From: Thermoleophilia bacterium
Lineage (GTDB): Bacteria; Actinomycetota; Thermoleophilia; Gaiellales; Gaiellaceae
Direction of reading: 5' to 3'
Assembly: GCA_029865325.1 (NCBI GenBank)
Contig: JAOUHF010000016.1
Span: forward strand, 1 to 33,952
Length of the DNA: 33,952 nucleotides
Both the position numbers and the translations under genes were made by a program. Below the pieces are notes generated by a model that was not told where the DNA came from, searched no databases, and saw only the letters and a list, made by a program, of their open reading frames with translations. Positions within the stretch are counted from its first letter, which is position 1. Each line of letters begins with the position of its first letter. Shown here piece after piece: positions 15,856 to 28,431 of the stretch.

Positions 15856-17031
15856 ATGCGGGAAGACCGCAGCGGGCTCCGGTTTCGCCCTGATGTCCAT
15901 CCCTCGGCGGCGCACGAGGGTCGGCGCGTGCGAACCACGGCACTCGACTTCGACCGACGCCCGATTCTCGTCTTCTGGGAGACGACGCGGGCTTGTCTCC
16001 TCGCCTGCCGTCACTGCCGCGCCGAGGCGCAGGCGGCGCCCGTCGCCGGCGAGCTCTCGACGGATGAGGGTCTGGCGCTCGTCGAGTCGCTCGAGGGCTT
16101 CGGACGACCTGCCCCGGTCCTGGTGCTTACGGGAGGAGACGTGCTCATGCGCCGCGATCTCGCGGGGCTCATCGCGCGTGCTCGCGGTTGCGGGGTGCCG
16201 GTCGCTCTCGCCCCGAGCGTGACGCCGCTGCTCACGGACGAGCGGCTGTCCGACCTTCGCGAGCACGGCGTGAAGGTTGCCTCGTTGAGCCTCGACGGCG
16301 CGGTACCAGGCACGCACGAGGGCATCCGGCAAGTCGGCGGGCACTACGCGGCGACGCTCGCGGCAATCAAGCGCTTCCGCTCGCACGGATTCGTCGTGCA
16401 GGTGAACACGCTCGTGTGCGCCGAGAACGTGGAGGAGCTGCCGCAGGTCGCCCGGATCGTGCAGACGGCGGGAGCGTCGATCTGGGAGCTTTTCTTCCTC
16501 GTCCAGGTGGGTCGCGGGACGGGAATGTCCGAGCTCTCTCCGGACCAGATAGAGGACGTCTGCCACTTCCTCGTCGACGCGTCTCGCTACGGCTTCATCG
16601 TGCGCACTGTCGAGGCCCCGATGTTCCGACGGGTAGTCGAATGGCGCGCGGAAGGTCGAGCCTGCGTGACGGGCGCCCTGTACGAGCGACTCGCTGAGGA
16701 GCTCGCGGCCAAGCTCGGCCAGCCTGCGGGCAGCCCGAGAGCTCAGACGAAGGGGACGCGGGACGGGCGCGGGATCGTGTTCGTGTCGAGCGTCGGAGAC
16801 GTCACGCCGGCTGGATTCCTGCCGATCGCCCTCGGCAACGTGCGGGAGCGGAGCATCGTCGAGATCTACCGGGACGACCCCCTGCTGCACGACATTCGTG
16901 CGGCGCGTTTCAGCGGGAAGTGCGGCCGCTGTGAGTACCGTGACCTCTGCGGGGGCTCACGCGCTCGCGCTTACGCCGCGTCAGGCGATCCGCTCGCCGA
17001 GGATCCCGCCTGCGCGTACGTTCCCGCCTGA
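15856..17031 (+). CDS. Radical SAM/SPASM protein (TIGR04053-like)
   Basis: RPILVFWETTRACLLACRHCRAEAQ with CxxxCxxC; C-term SGKCGRCEYRDLCGGSRARAYAASGD SPASM cysteines. Confidence 0.9.
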   Translation: MREDRSGLRFRPDVHPSAAHEGRRVRTTALDFDRRPILVFWETTRACLLACRHCRAEAQAAPVAGELSTDEGLALVESLEGFGRPAPVLVLTGGDVLMRRDLAGLIARARGCGVPVALAPSVTPLLTDERLSDLREHGVKVASLSLDGAVPGTHEGIRQVGGHYAATLAAIKRFRSHGFVVQVNTLVCAENVEELPQVARIVQTAGASIWELFFLVQVGRGTGMSELSPDQIEDVCHFLVDASRYGFIVRTVEAPMFRRVVEWRAEGRACVTGALYERLAEELAAKLGQPAGSPRAQTKGTRDGRGIVFVSSVGDVTPAGFLPIALGNVRERSIVEIYRDDPLLHDIRAARFSGKCGRCEYRDLCGGSRARAYAASGDPLAEDPACAYVPA

Positions 17032-17114
17032 CGGCGAAGCAGGACGACGCTTGTCGCGGTCGTCCAGAGGAAGACGACCATGCCGACGAGAGCCGAACCT
17101 GGGAACCGCGACCA

Positions 17115-17141
17115 GAGCAGCGGCGACTATCGCCGCTGCTC
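17115..17141. terminator. 12-bp perfect hairpin between convergent genes
   Basis: GAGCAGCGGCGA-CTA-TCGCCGCTGCTC. Confidence 0.6.
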
Positions 17142-17150
17142 CCATCCGGA

Positions 17151-17171
17151 AGATCCGCCTGAGGCGGATCT
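17151..17171. terminator. 9-bp perfect hairpin 3 nt past the ino1 stop
   Basis: AGATCCGCC-TGA-GGCGGATCT. Confidence 0.6.
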
Positions 17172-17174
17172 CGG

Positions 17175-18665
17175 TCACGCCTTGGCGGCCGCCTTTTTCG
17201 CGGGCCTGGTGACCGTGTTCTTGGTGATGAAGCGCTCGATCTGCTCGCGCGCCTCGTCGTCACGGATCTGCTTGGGCGGCGACTTCATGAGGTACGCGCT
17301 AGGTGCCTCGAGCGCACCCGAGATCCCGTTGTTGAGTGCGAGCTTCGCGAGCCGCACGGCGTCGATGACGATGCCGGCCGAGTTCGGCGAATCCCAGACC
17401 TCGAGCTTGAGCTCGACGTTCAGTGGGACGTCGCCGAACGAGGAGCCCTCCATGCGGATATAGGCCCACTTACGGTCTGTGAGCCAGGGCACGTAGTCCG
17501 ACGGGCCAACGTGGATGTTCTTGTCGCCGATGTCGTAGTCGAGCATCGACGTCACCGCGTTGGTCTTCGAGATCTTCTTCGACTCGAGGCGCTCACGCTC
17601 GAGCATGTTGAGGAAGTCGGAGTTGCCGCCGACGTTGAGCTGCATCGTCTTGTCGAGGTGGACGCCGCGATCGCCGAAGAGCGTCGTCAGGACGCGATGT
17701 GTGATGGTCGCGCCGACCTGAGACTTGATGTCGTCGCCGATCACCGGCACGCCGGCGGCCTCGAACCGCTTGTGCCAGTACGGCTCACGCGCGATGAAGA
17801 CGGGCATGCAGTTCACCATCGCGACGCCGGCCTCGAGGATCTGCTCCGCGTACCACTTCGTCGCCGCTTCGGAGCCGACCGGGAGATAGTTCACGACAAC
17901 GTCCGTGCCGGTCTCCTTGAGGATGCCGACGACGTCGTCGGTCTGACCCGGAGCCTTCTCGACCACCTGTGAGAGGTACTTGCCGATGCCGTCGTGCGTC
18001 ATGCCGCGCGAGACCTTGACGCCGGTCTTCGGGACGTCGGCGAACTTGATCGTATCGTTCGGGTGCGCCCACATCGCCTCGGACAGATCCACGCCGACCT
18101 TGCCCTTGACGACGTCGAACGCTGCGGTGAACTCGATGTCCGAGATGTGGTACCCGCCGAGGTCGACGTGCATGAGCCCCGGAACCGTGTCCTCAGGGGA
18201 GGCGTTCTTGTAGTACTCGACCCCCTGGAGGAGCGAGTTGGCGCAGTTCCCTACGCCTATGATCGCGACGCGCACCTTCTCCTGCGAGCGCGCACCGTTC
18301 TTCGAGCCGTTCTGAGTTGCCATGAGTTCCTTTCTCGTGCTTCCGTTGGGGATGCCGAGCCCGTCGGCAAGCGCGGCGAGGATGACCTCGTTGGCGCTCG
18401 TTCCACGGCGACGGGCGTCGGATTCGATCTCGTCCTTTAGCTCCGGCGGGACGCGGAGCAGAATGACTGGGCTTCCACCTGCTAGCACTTTGCGGCTGCG
18501 ACCGCTCGGGAGGTATGGCACGGAGAACTCAGCGGCAAGAAGGCCGACGGCTACGTCGTTGACGTTCGAGCCGCGACGTGCTGTCTCGCGGACGAGAGCG
18601 GCCTTGAGCGATGCGGGCATTCTCACCAAAATGCCCGCGCGCTTTCGTGAAGTGCTAGCAGCCAA
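17175..18665 (-). CDS. ino1: Inositol-1-phosphate synthase with in-frame upstream tandem ribbon-helix-helix region
   Basis: [23 protein letters not shown]...; MIPS. Canonical start likely ATG 18323 (AGAAAGGAACTCATG), but frame stays open upstream to TTG 18665 encoding [34 protein letters not shown] and [37 protein letters not shown]. Confidence 0.85.
   Translation of the reverse strand: MAASTSRKRAGILVRMPASLKAALVRETARRGSNVNDVAVGLLAAEFSVPYLPSGRSRKVLAGGSPVILLRVPPELKDEIESDARRRGTSANEVILAALADGLGIPNGSTRKELMATQNGSKNGARSQEKVRVAIIGVGNCANSLLQGVEYYKNASPEDTVPGLMHVDLGGYHISDIEFTAAFDVVKGKVGVDLSEAMWAHPNDTIKFADVPKTGVKVSRGMTHDGIGKYLSQVVEKAPGQTDDVVGILKETGTDVVVNYLPVGSEAATKWYAEQILEAGVAMVNCMPVFIAREPYWHKRFEAAGVPVIGDDIKSQVGATITHRVLTTLFGDRGVHLDKTMQLNVGGNSDFLNMLERERLESKKISKTNAVTSMLDYDIGDKNIHVGPSDYVPWLTDRKWAYIRMEGSSFGDVPLNVELKLEVWDSPNSAGIVIDAVRLAKLALNNGISGALEAPSAYLMKSPPKQIRDDEAREQIERFITKNTVTRPAKKAAAKA
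18480..18492. promoter_or_regulatory. TGCTAGCACTTTG element, internal copy
   Basis: Exact 13-bp inverted copy of CAAAGTGCTAGCA at 18663-18675. Confidence 0.45.
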
Positions 18666-18677
18666 AGTGCTAGCACT
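18651..18677. promoter_or_regulatory. Candidate operator: AGTGCTAGCA (18651) plus 12-bp palindrome AGTGCTAGCACT (18666)
   Basis: Direct repeat with 15-bp period overlapping the RHH start; second copy is a perfect palindrome. Confidence 0.6.
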
Positions 18678-18700
18678 CTATCAGCCGGACGTCTTCGCCG

Positions 18701-19381
18701 CTAAGCCGTCTGCTCAGCGAGCTCGCGAAGCTGCTTGCGAACGAAGAGCATCCGCTGGACGACTGTGACCCAGGCCATCGCGGCAAGAATGTAGATGGGC
18801 CACTGGAGCAATCCCCAAGGGGCGAGGCCGAGCCCGACCGAGATGAGTACGACGCGCTCGACGCGCGATCCGAATCCGATGTCTGCGCGGAGGCCGAGCG
18901 CCTCGGCCTTCGCTCGCGTGTAGGAGACGAGGAACGAGCCTATGACTGCCGCGAAGGTCGCGACGAGAGCGACCTCGTTTCCGTCGCGCATGAATACGAG
19001 TCCGATCGCGGCCAGCATCGCTGCCTCACCGAGGCGATCGAACGTCGAGTCGAGAAAGGCGCCGAAGACCGTGCCCTTGCTCGCTGCTCGTGCAAGTGCG
19101 CCGTCGAGGATGTCGGCGATCGATCCGATCACGAACAGGGAGCCACCGAGCCAGAAGAAGAGCTTCTCGTTTCGCTCCTCGAAGCCGACGACCACCGCTC
19201 CGGCGAGACACAGAGACACACCGGCGAGCGTCAACATGTCCGGCGTCAGCTTCGTCTTCGCGACGCCCCGCATCGACCGCGCGAGGATCTGTCGCGCGGC
19301 GTCCGTGTACTCCTGCTTGACGCGGTCGAGCTGGCTGACGCTCACCTCGTCTTTCGACGAGGGCCGCTCTTCGTCGCTCAT
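18701..19381 (-). CDS. CDP-alcohol phosphatidyltransferase (likely phosphatidylinositol-phosphate synthase)
   Basis: From ATG 19381: LTPDMLTLAGVSLCLAG...GSIADILDGALARAASKGTVFGAFLDSTFDRLGEA, i.e. D-G-x2-A-R-x8-G-x3-D-x3-D. Confidence 0.93.
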   Translation of the reverse strand: MSDEERPSSKDEVSVSQLDRVKQEYTDAARQILARSMRGVAKTKLTPDMLTLAGVSLCLAGAVVVGFEERNEKLFFWLGGSLFVIGSIADILDGALARAASKGTVFGAFLDSTFDRLGEAAMLAAIGLVFMRDGNEVALVATFAAVIGSFLVSYTRAKAEALGLRADIGFGSRVERVVLISVGLGLAPWGLLQWPIYILAAMAWVTVVQRMLFVRKQLRELAEQTA

Positions 19382-20118
19382 GCGCGCTGCTGGCGCAGCA
19401 TCCGGACTCGACGGAGCGCGAGTCCCGTCGCCACCGCGAGCAGGAACCCGGCGACGACGTCGAGCCAGTAGTGGTTCCCGGTCGAGATGACCGAGAACGC
19501 GACCCATGCCGGCCACGCGAGCCACAGAGCCTTAGCGACTCGCGAACGGACGAGCCCGAACATCACGATGCCCACGATCAGCGCGTCCATCGCGTGCAGG
19601 CTCGGCATCGCTGCATATGGATTCGAGGCGAACGAGATGAGGCCGCTGTCGTGGTTGATCGACGAGAACTGCCCGAGTGTGTCGACGAAGCCCCACTCCG
19701 GGAACATTCGCGGTGGTGCTGTCGGCATGAGGATGTAGCCGACCAGTCCGGCGAGGTTTGCCGCAATGAGCCAGTTCCGGAAGCCGGCGAACTTCTCCTG
19801 GTGACGGAAGTAGACCCACAGGAGTGTCACGCCTACGACGGCGAACTGCGAGAGCCAGTATGTGTACGACGTGAGCGTGACCATGATCGACGACGTGTCG
19901 ACAACGCGCTGCACAGCGGGCTCGAACAACGCGCCGAGCCCTTGCTCCTTCCGGAGCACCCACTCGCCGTTGTGGAATGCGCTTGCGACGCTCCGGTCCG
20001 CTGCACCGCGCGCCACCTGGTAGACGACGTAGAAGCCCATCCAGATGACGAACTGGAAGCCCAGGTGCGCCCAGCCGCGGGGCAGGCGCCGGGATGTATC
20101 GGCGACGAAGCTCGACAC
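19378..20118 (-). CDS. PAP2/AUR1-like phosphatase family membrane protein
   Basis: MPSLHAMDALIVGIVMFG...ISTGNHYWLDVVAGFLLA; overlaps next gene by ATGA. Confidence 0.88.
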   Translation of the reverse strand: MSSFVADTSRRLPRGWAHLGFQFVIWMGFYVVYQVARGAADRSVASAFHNGEWVLRKEQGLGALFEPAVQRVVDTSSIMVTLTSYTYWLSQFAVVGVTLLWVYFRHQEKFAGFRNWLIAANLAGLVGYILMPTAPPRMFPEWGFVDTLGQFSSINHDSGLISFASNPYAAMPSLHAMDALIVGIVMFGLVRSRVAKALWLAWPAWVAFSVISTGNHYWLDVVAGFLLAVATGLALRRVRMLRQQRA

Positions 20119-20130
20119 GACCGCTCGATT

Positions 20131-21173
20131 CTAGCGCTCGATCCCGCGGTTGGAAGTGGAGGTCGGTCCAGCCTCGGGACTCGGCGCATACGAGACCAGC
20201 GCGCGCATGTAGTTCCCGCGCTCGAACGCTGCCGGATCGGGGCATGAGGCCTGGCTCAGGCTCCCCTTCAGCTGCTCGACGGAGGCGTACTCCCTCTCCG
20301 TCATCCAGGTTCGGAGCCCAGCGCCCAGATCTGCCATGACGCTCGGGCCTCGTGCAAGCGCCGCGGACGCGACCATGACCACGTCTGCTCCTGCGAGCAG
20401 GAGCTTGAGGGCGCTCTGCCAGTCATGCACTCCGGTCGTGGCGGCCAGGCTCACGCGAACGCGGCCGCGGAGGATCGCGATCCAGCGGAGGGGAAGCCGA
20501 AGCTCGGCGGGCGTCGAGAGCGCCAGCCACGGCGAGATCTCGAGTGTTTCGAGGTCAATGTCTGGCTGCAGGAAGCGGTTGAAGAGGACGAGCCCGTCGG
20601 CGCCCGCGTCGGAAAGCTGGGCGGCCATGTGCGCGAAAGCCGTGTAGAACGGGCCGACCTTCACCGCGAGCGGGATCGACACCGCCTCGCGCACTTCTCT
20701 GACGAGTCGGATCGTTCGCGCCTCGACGTCGACCGCAGAGACGTCGACGTCCGTCTCCACTGCGTAGACGTTCAGCTCCAGCGCGTCCGCTCCCGCGTCC
20801 TCGCACAAGCGGGCGTACCGCAGCCAGCCTCCCGGAGAGACGCCGTTCAAGCTCGCGATGACGGGTATCGCGAGAGCGGCCTTGGCCTGGCGCAGGTGCT
20901 CGAGGTAGGCCTCGGGACCCGTTGAGTAGTCCTCGAGCTCTGGAAACCACGTGGTTGCCTCGCCGAAGCTGTGCGTCTGATGCTCGAGAAGCTCGTGAAC
21001 GTCGATCTGCTCGTGCTCGATCTGCTCTTCGAAGAGAGAGGGGAGAACTGCGGCACCGATTCCGTGGCGCTCGAGCTCCTGTAGCGACTCGAGATTGCTC
21101 GTGAGCGGCGATGCCGAAGCCACGATTGGACTTCGGAGGCGGAGCCCGAGGTACGTCGTCGTGAGATCGGGTG

Positions 21174-21177
<4 letters not shown>
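20131..21177 (-). CDS. Dihydroorotate dehydrogenase-like protein
   Basis: TTYLGLRLRSPIVASASPLTSNLESLQELERHGIGAAVLPSLFEEQI...; DHOD-like family commonly next to nifJ. Confidence 0.88.
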
Positions 21178-24725
<3,548 letters not shown>

Positions 24726-24879
24726 AGGCTCACGGTCCGACGGGGTGGCGGTATCGGGGCGAACGCTGAACCCGGTTCGGAGTTCCCGCAACGGATGGGC
24801 GGGCAAGAATGAGCCCCACATCAGTGCGACTGATCGAAGCGCGCGTGAAATCGACTTGAGCTGATCGTCGCGCGCACGC

Positions 24880-25848
24880 ATGCTCTCGCCCATGGCTGCG
24901 CGACATGGCGTGCGGGTGTGGCTTGCCCTGGCGACGGTATATCTCGTCTGGGGCTCCACGTTCATCGCACTGGCCATCGCGGTTCGCGATCTCCCCCCGT
25001 TTCTCGCCATGGCCATCCGGCATCTCGTAGCGGGCGGGATCCTGCTCGCATTCGCGCTGTCCAGGCGCGATCGGTCGGGCGATCGCATAGGGCGTCCGCA
25101 GATCGTCGCCGCGTTCATCTTCGGGGGCCTTCTCTTCGTCACGGGCCACGGAGCACTGGCCTGGGCCCAGCAGACCATCCCCGCGGGGATCGCAGCCCTC
25201 CTGGTGGGGACCATTCCGATCTGGATGGCGCTCTTCGACCGCGTGGCGTTCGGACGCCGGTTGCAGCTCTCGACCTATGCGGGGATCGCCCTTGGATTTG
25301 TGGGCCTTGCATTCCTCTTCGATCCATTCGGCGACGGCTCGGTGGACCGGCTTGCAGCGCTCGTGATCGTGCTGAGCGCGATGTGTTGGGCCGCTGGATC
25401 GCTGTACTCTCGCGGCGCTCCGCTCCCAAGGCATCCGCTCGTATCGGCCGGTCTCGCGTCGGTCTGCGGCGGCACTCTGCTCACCGGGTACGCACTTGTG
25501 TCCGGCGAGGTCGGGGAGGCCGTCTGGACGCGTGACGCGATTCTCGCGCTCGGGTACCTCGTCGTCGCCGGCAGCCTGGTCGGCTTCACGGCCTACGTCT
25601 GGCTCCTCCGCTCTGCACCCACCTCGCTCGTCTCCACGTACGCGTACGTGAATCCGATCGTCGCTGTCCTTCTCGCCTGGGTGCTTCTCCGCGAGGAGAT
25701 CACGCTGCAGATGGTGGTTGCGGGCGGTGCGGTGCTCGTCTCCGTCGCCACGATCCTGCGCTCGAGCAGGACCACCGTTGAGCCCGGCAGAGGTCTCTTC
25801 ACCCGGAGGCCGGTTGCCGCGGTGGCGGCCTCCGAGCCGACCGCTTGA
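24880..25848 (+). CDS. EamA/DMT family transporter
   Basis: LALATVYLVWGSTFIALAIAVRDLPPFLAMAIRHLVAGG; ten-TM DMT pattern. Confidence 0.92.
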   Translation: MLSPMAARHGVRVWLALATVYLVWGSTFIALAIAVRDLPPFLAMAIRHLVAGGILLAFALSRRDRSGDRIGRPQIVAAFIFGGLLFVTGHGALAWAQQTIPAGIAALLVGTIPIWMALFDRVAFGRRLQLSTYAGIALGFVGLAFLFDPFGDGSVDRLAALVIVLSAMCWAAGSLYSRGAPLPRHPLVSAGLASVCGGTLLTGYALVSGEVGEAVWTRDAILALGYLVVAGSLVGFTAYVWLLRSAPTSLVSTYAYVNPIVAVLLAWVLLREEITLQMVVAGGAVLVSVATILRSSRTTVEPGRGLFTRRPVAAVAASEPTA

Positions 25849-25863
25849 CCGCGCTCGACGGCT

Positions 25864-26358
25864 TCAGACTCTGAACTCGCGACGGGCCATCTGCTCGCCT
25901 GAGCGCCAGTGCTCCCGCGAGACAAGGTCGTACATGACCTCGACCTGTCCGAGAACGTCGAATCCGCGGGAGTGGAAGAAGCGGAGAGTCTCGGCGTTGC
26001 GTGCCGCCGGGCGCGCGAACACCGTTCGCAGGCCGCGTTCCCTGGCGGTGGCAATTACCACGTCGACGAGTGCGCGCCCAATGCCGCGGCCACGATACGG
26101 CGGGCTGACCACGATCGGCTCGAGCTCGGCCTGGGTCCCGTCCGGGATCATCCCGACGAGTCCCACGACGTCGTCGTCGCACTCGGCGACCCAGATGTTC
26201 GTCGCGCCGACCGCTGCAAGATGCTGGTCGAAGTGTGCTCCGGGGTCGTCGCCACCGATCTCGGGCGCCCCATAGAGATCCCGATGCCACTCCGTCAGCT
26301 GGACCCAGAGCGTGCGGCACGCTTCGAGGTCGATGGCGCGGTAGCCGCGTACGTTCAT
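25864..26358 (-). CDS. GNAT family N-acetyltransferase
   Basis: [18 protein letters not shown]...[36 protein letters not shown]. Confidence 0.92.
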   Translation of the reverse strand: MNVRGYRAIDLEACRTLWVQLTEWHRDLYGAPEIGGDDPGAHFDQHLAAVGATNIWVAECDDDVVGLVGMIPDGTQAELEPIVVSPPYRGRGIGRALVDVVIATARERGLRTVFARPAARNAETLRFFHSRGFDVLGQVEVMYDLVSREHWRSGEQMARREFRV

Positions 26359-27356
26359 CCGCCGATGTAGGACATCTCGACTTTGCGCAGGCTCGAGGTG
26401 TCTTCGGTGCGAAGCTCGGAGTAGCGGTCGGTTCGGCGTTCCCAGACTGCTCTGATAGCGGCATCGAGCTCGCCGTCGCTCGCTCCCGAGCGGAGAATCG
26501 CACGTAGGTCGTGACCACGGATCGCGAAGAGGCAGGTGTAGAGCTTCCCGTCGGCCGAAAGCCGGGCCCGCGTGCAGTCTCCGCAGAACGGCTGCGTGAC
26601 CGAGGCGATCACTCCGATCTCTCCCGCCCCGTCGCGGTAGCGATAGCGCTGCGCAACCTCGCCGCGATAGGCGGCCTCGACCGGCTCGAGCGAGAACTCC
26701 GCTCCTATGGCCGCGACGATCTCGGCCGCCGGAACGACGTCGTCGAGCCGCCACCCGTTCGAGGCCCCGACGTCCATGTACTCGATGAATCTCACCGCGT
26801 GACCGGTCCCGCGGAATCGGCGCGCGATGTCGACGACTGAGCCCTCGTTGAGACCGCGCTTGACGACGACGTTGACCTTCACCGGCAAGCCGGCGTCGGC
26901 TGCGGCGTCGATCCCTGCCAGGACGCGCGCGACAGGGAAGTCGACGTCGTTCATCGTGCGGAAGACCTCGTCGTCGAGCGAGTCGAGGCTGACGGTCACG
27001 CGTGTGAGGCCGGCATTCGCGAGCGCTTCGGCCTTCTGCGCGAGGAGTGCCGCGTTCGTCGTGAGCGTGAGATCGAGGTCGCCGAGCGCAGCGAGGCGTC
27101 CGACGAGAAGCTCGAGGTCGCGCCTGAGAAGGGGCTCTCCTCCCGTGAGGCGAAGCTTGTGGACGCCGAGGTCGACGAACACGCGGGCGGCGCGCTCGAT
27201 CTCCTCGAACGTGAGCAGCTCCCGCCGCGGCAGAAAGCGGTAGTCACGGCCGAAGATCTCGCTCGGCATGCAATAGACGCAGCGGAAGTTGCAGCGATCG
27301 GTGACCGAGATGCGGAGGTCTCGCAGCGGCCGCCCGAGGGTGTCCGTCAAGCCCAT
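26355..27356 (-). CDS. moaA: GTP 3',8-cyclase
   Basis: [37 protein letters not shown]-term [22 protein letters not shown]. Confidence 0.95.
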   Translation of the reverse strand: MGLTDTLGRPLRDLRISVTDRCNFRCVYCMPSEIFGRDYRFLPRRELLTFEEIERAARVFVDLGVHKLRLTGGEPLLRRDLELLVGRLAALGDLDLTLTTNAALLAQKAEALANAGLTRVTVSLDSLDDEVFRTMNDVDFPVARVLAGIDAAADAGLPVKVNVVVKRGLNEGSVVDIARRFRGTGHAVRFIEYMDVGASNGWRLDDVVPAAEIVAAIGAEFSLEPVEAAYRGEVAQRYRYRDGAGEIGVIASVTQPFCGDCTRARLSADGKLYTCLFAIRGHDLRAILRSGASDGELDAAIRAVWERRTDRYSELRTEDTSSLRKVEMSYIGG

Positions 27357-27402
27357 CGTGAAGAGCGTAGAGAATCCGCGCGGTGACCCGACGCGGCCTG
27401 AA

Positions 27403-27429
27403 CGTGGGGGAACCCATGGTTCCCCCACG
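27403..27429. repeat. 12-bp perfect inverted repeat in divergent intergenic region
   Basis: CGTGGGGGAACC-CAT-GGTTCCCCCACG between moaA and an EamA gene. Confidence 0.8.
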
Positions 27430-27534
27430 AGCCCCCTCCTTCGTCGCTGCGCTCCGTACGGCGCCAGCTGGCCTACGAGCGAGTAAATCGCCCCTCGGCC
27501 CCCCGGCGCGGTTCAGAGCCAAGGGAGGTACGGC

Positions 27535-28431
27535 GTGGTGAGGGCACGCGCGCGGTTGCCTCTTCTCGCTCTCGTCGGCGTCACCGCGATCTGGGGCGTC
27601 ACGTTCGTCCAGGTTCAGGATGCCCTCGCTCTCTATCCGCTCTTCGCCTTCCTCGCAGTGCGCTTCGCGATCTCGACTCTCGCGCTTGCTCCGTTCGCGT
27701 GGAGGTCGCTGCGAACGCTTCCGCGGGAGGGTTACATCGCGGGTATCGGGGTGGGAGCTCTGCTCGCGGCTGCGTACGGCCTGCAGACGGCCGGGCTCGA
27801 ACTCACGACCGTCGCGAGCACCGGATTCATCACCGGGCTCTATGTCGTCTTCACTCCGCTACTCGCACTCGTACTCTTCGGAACAGCCGTGCCGCGTGCT
27901 CTGTGGGTTGGTGTGGCGCTTGCCGTTGCCGGACTCCTGCTCCTGAGCGGGGTTCCTGGAGGCTCGGCCCTCGGCAACGCTCTCGTCCTCGCGAACGCGG
28001 TGTTCCAGTCGTTCCAGATCACCGCGATGGAGAGGTTCGCGCCGCGCTACGACCCGCGTGCGCTCACGTTTCTGCAGATGGCGACGTCGTTCGTCGGCTT
28101 CACGCTGATCGCTGTCTCTCTGGGCCAGCTCGAGGTGCCGGAGGGGCGGACGGTCTGGGGTGCGCTCCTTGTCACGGGGATCTTCGCCGGTGCGCTCGGG
28201 TATCTCATCGCGACCTGGGTGCAGGCGCGCACCACGGCTGCAAGGGCAGCCTTGGTGTTCACGCTCGAGGCACCGTTCGCGGCGCTTTTCGGAGTCCTGC
28301 TCGCCGGCGAGGTGCTCGGGTGGGTCGGCTGGGTCGGGTGCGCCGTGATGATGACCGGGATCGTCCTCGCAGAGCCCGCGGCGGCCGCGACGCTGCGCCG
28401 GTTCTCGCGGCGAGGCACAGTGCGCACGTGA
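27535..28431 (+). CDS. EamA/DMT family transporter
   Basis: LLALVGVTAIWGVTFVQVQDALALYPLFAFLAVRFAIST; ten-TM. Confidence 0.92.
   Translation: MVRARARLPLLALVGVTAIWGVTFVQVQDALALYPLFAFLAVRFAISTLALAPFAWRSLRTLPREGYIAGIGVGALLAAAYGLQTAGLELTTVASTGFITGLYVVFTPLLALVLFGTAVPRALWVGVALAVAGLLLLSGVPGGSALGNALVLANAVFQSFQITAMERFAPRYDPRALTFLQMATSFVGFTLIAVSLGQLEVPEGRTVWGALLVTGIFAGALGYLIATWVQARTTAARAALVFTLEAPFAALFGVLLAGEVLGWVGWVGCAVMMTGIVLAEPAAAATLRRFSRRGTVRT

Noticed and set aside
15850-16890. 346-aa minus-strand ORF opposite the radical SAM gene
   Set aside because: Antisense shadow; radical SAM motifs are clear on the plus strand.
18651-18677. CIRCE (HrcA) element
   Set aside because: Contains CTAGCACTC-like halves but lacks the TTAGCACTC-N9-GAGTGCTAA spacing and is not at a chaperone gene; an RHH operator fits better.
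27357-27534. Molybdenum-cofactor riboswitch upstream of moaA
   Set aside because: No conserved multi-helix architecture seen; only one simple hairpin.
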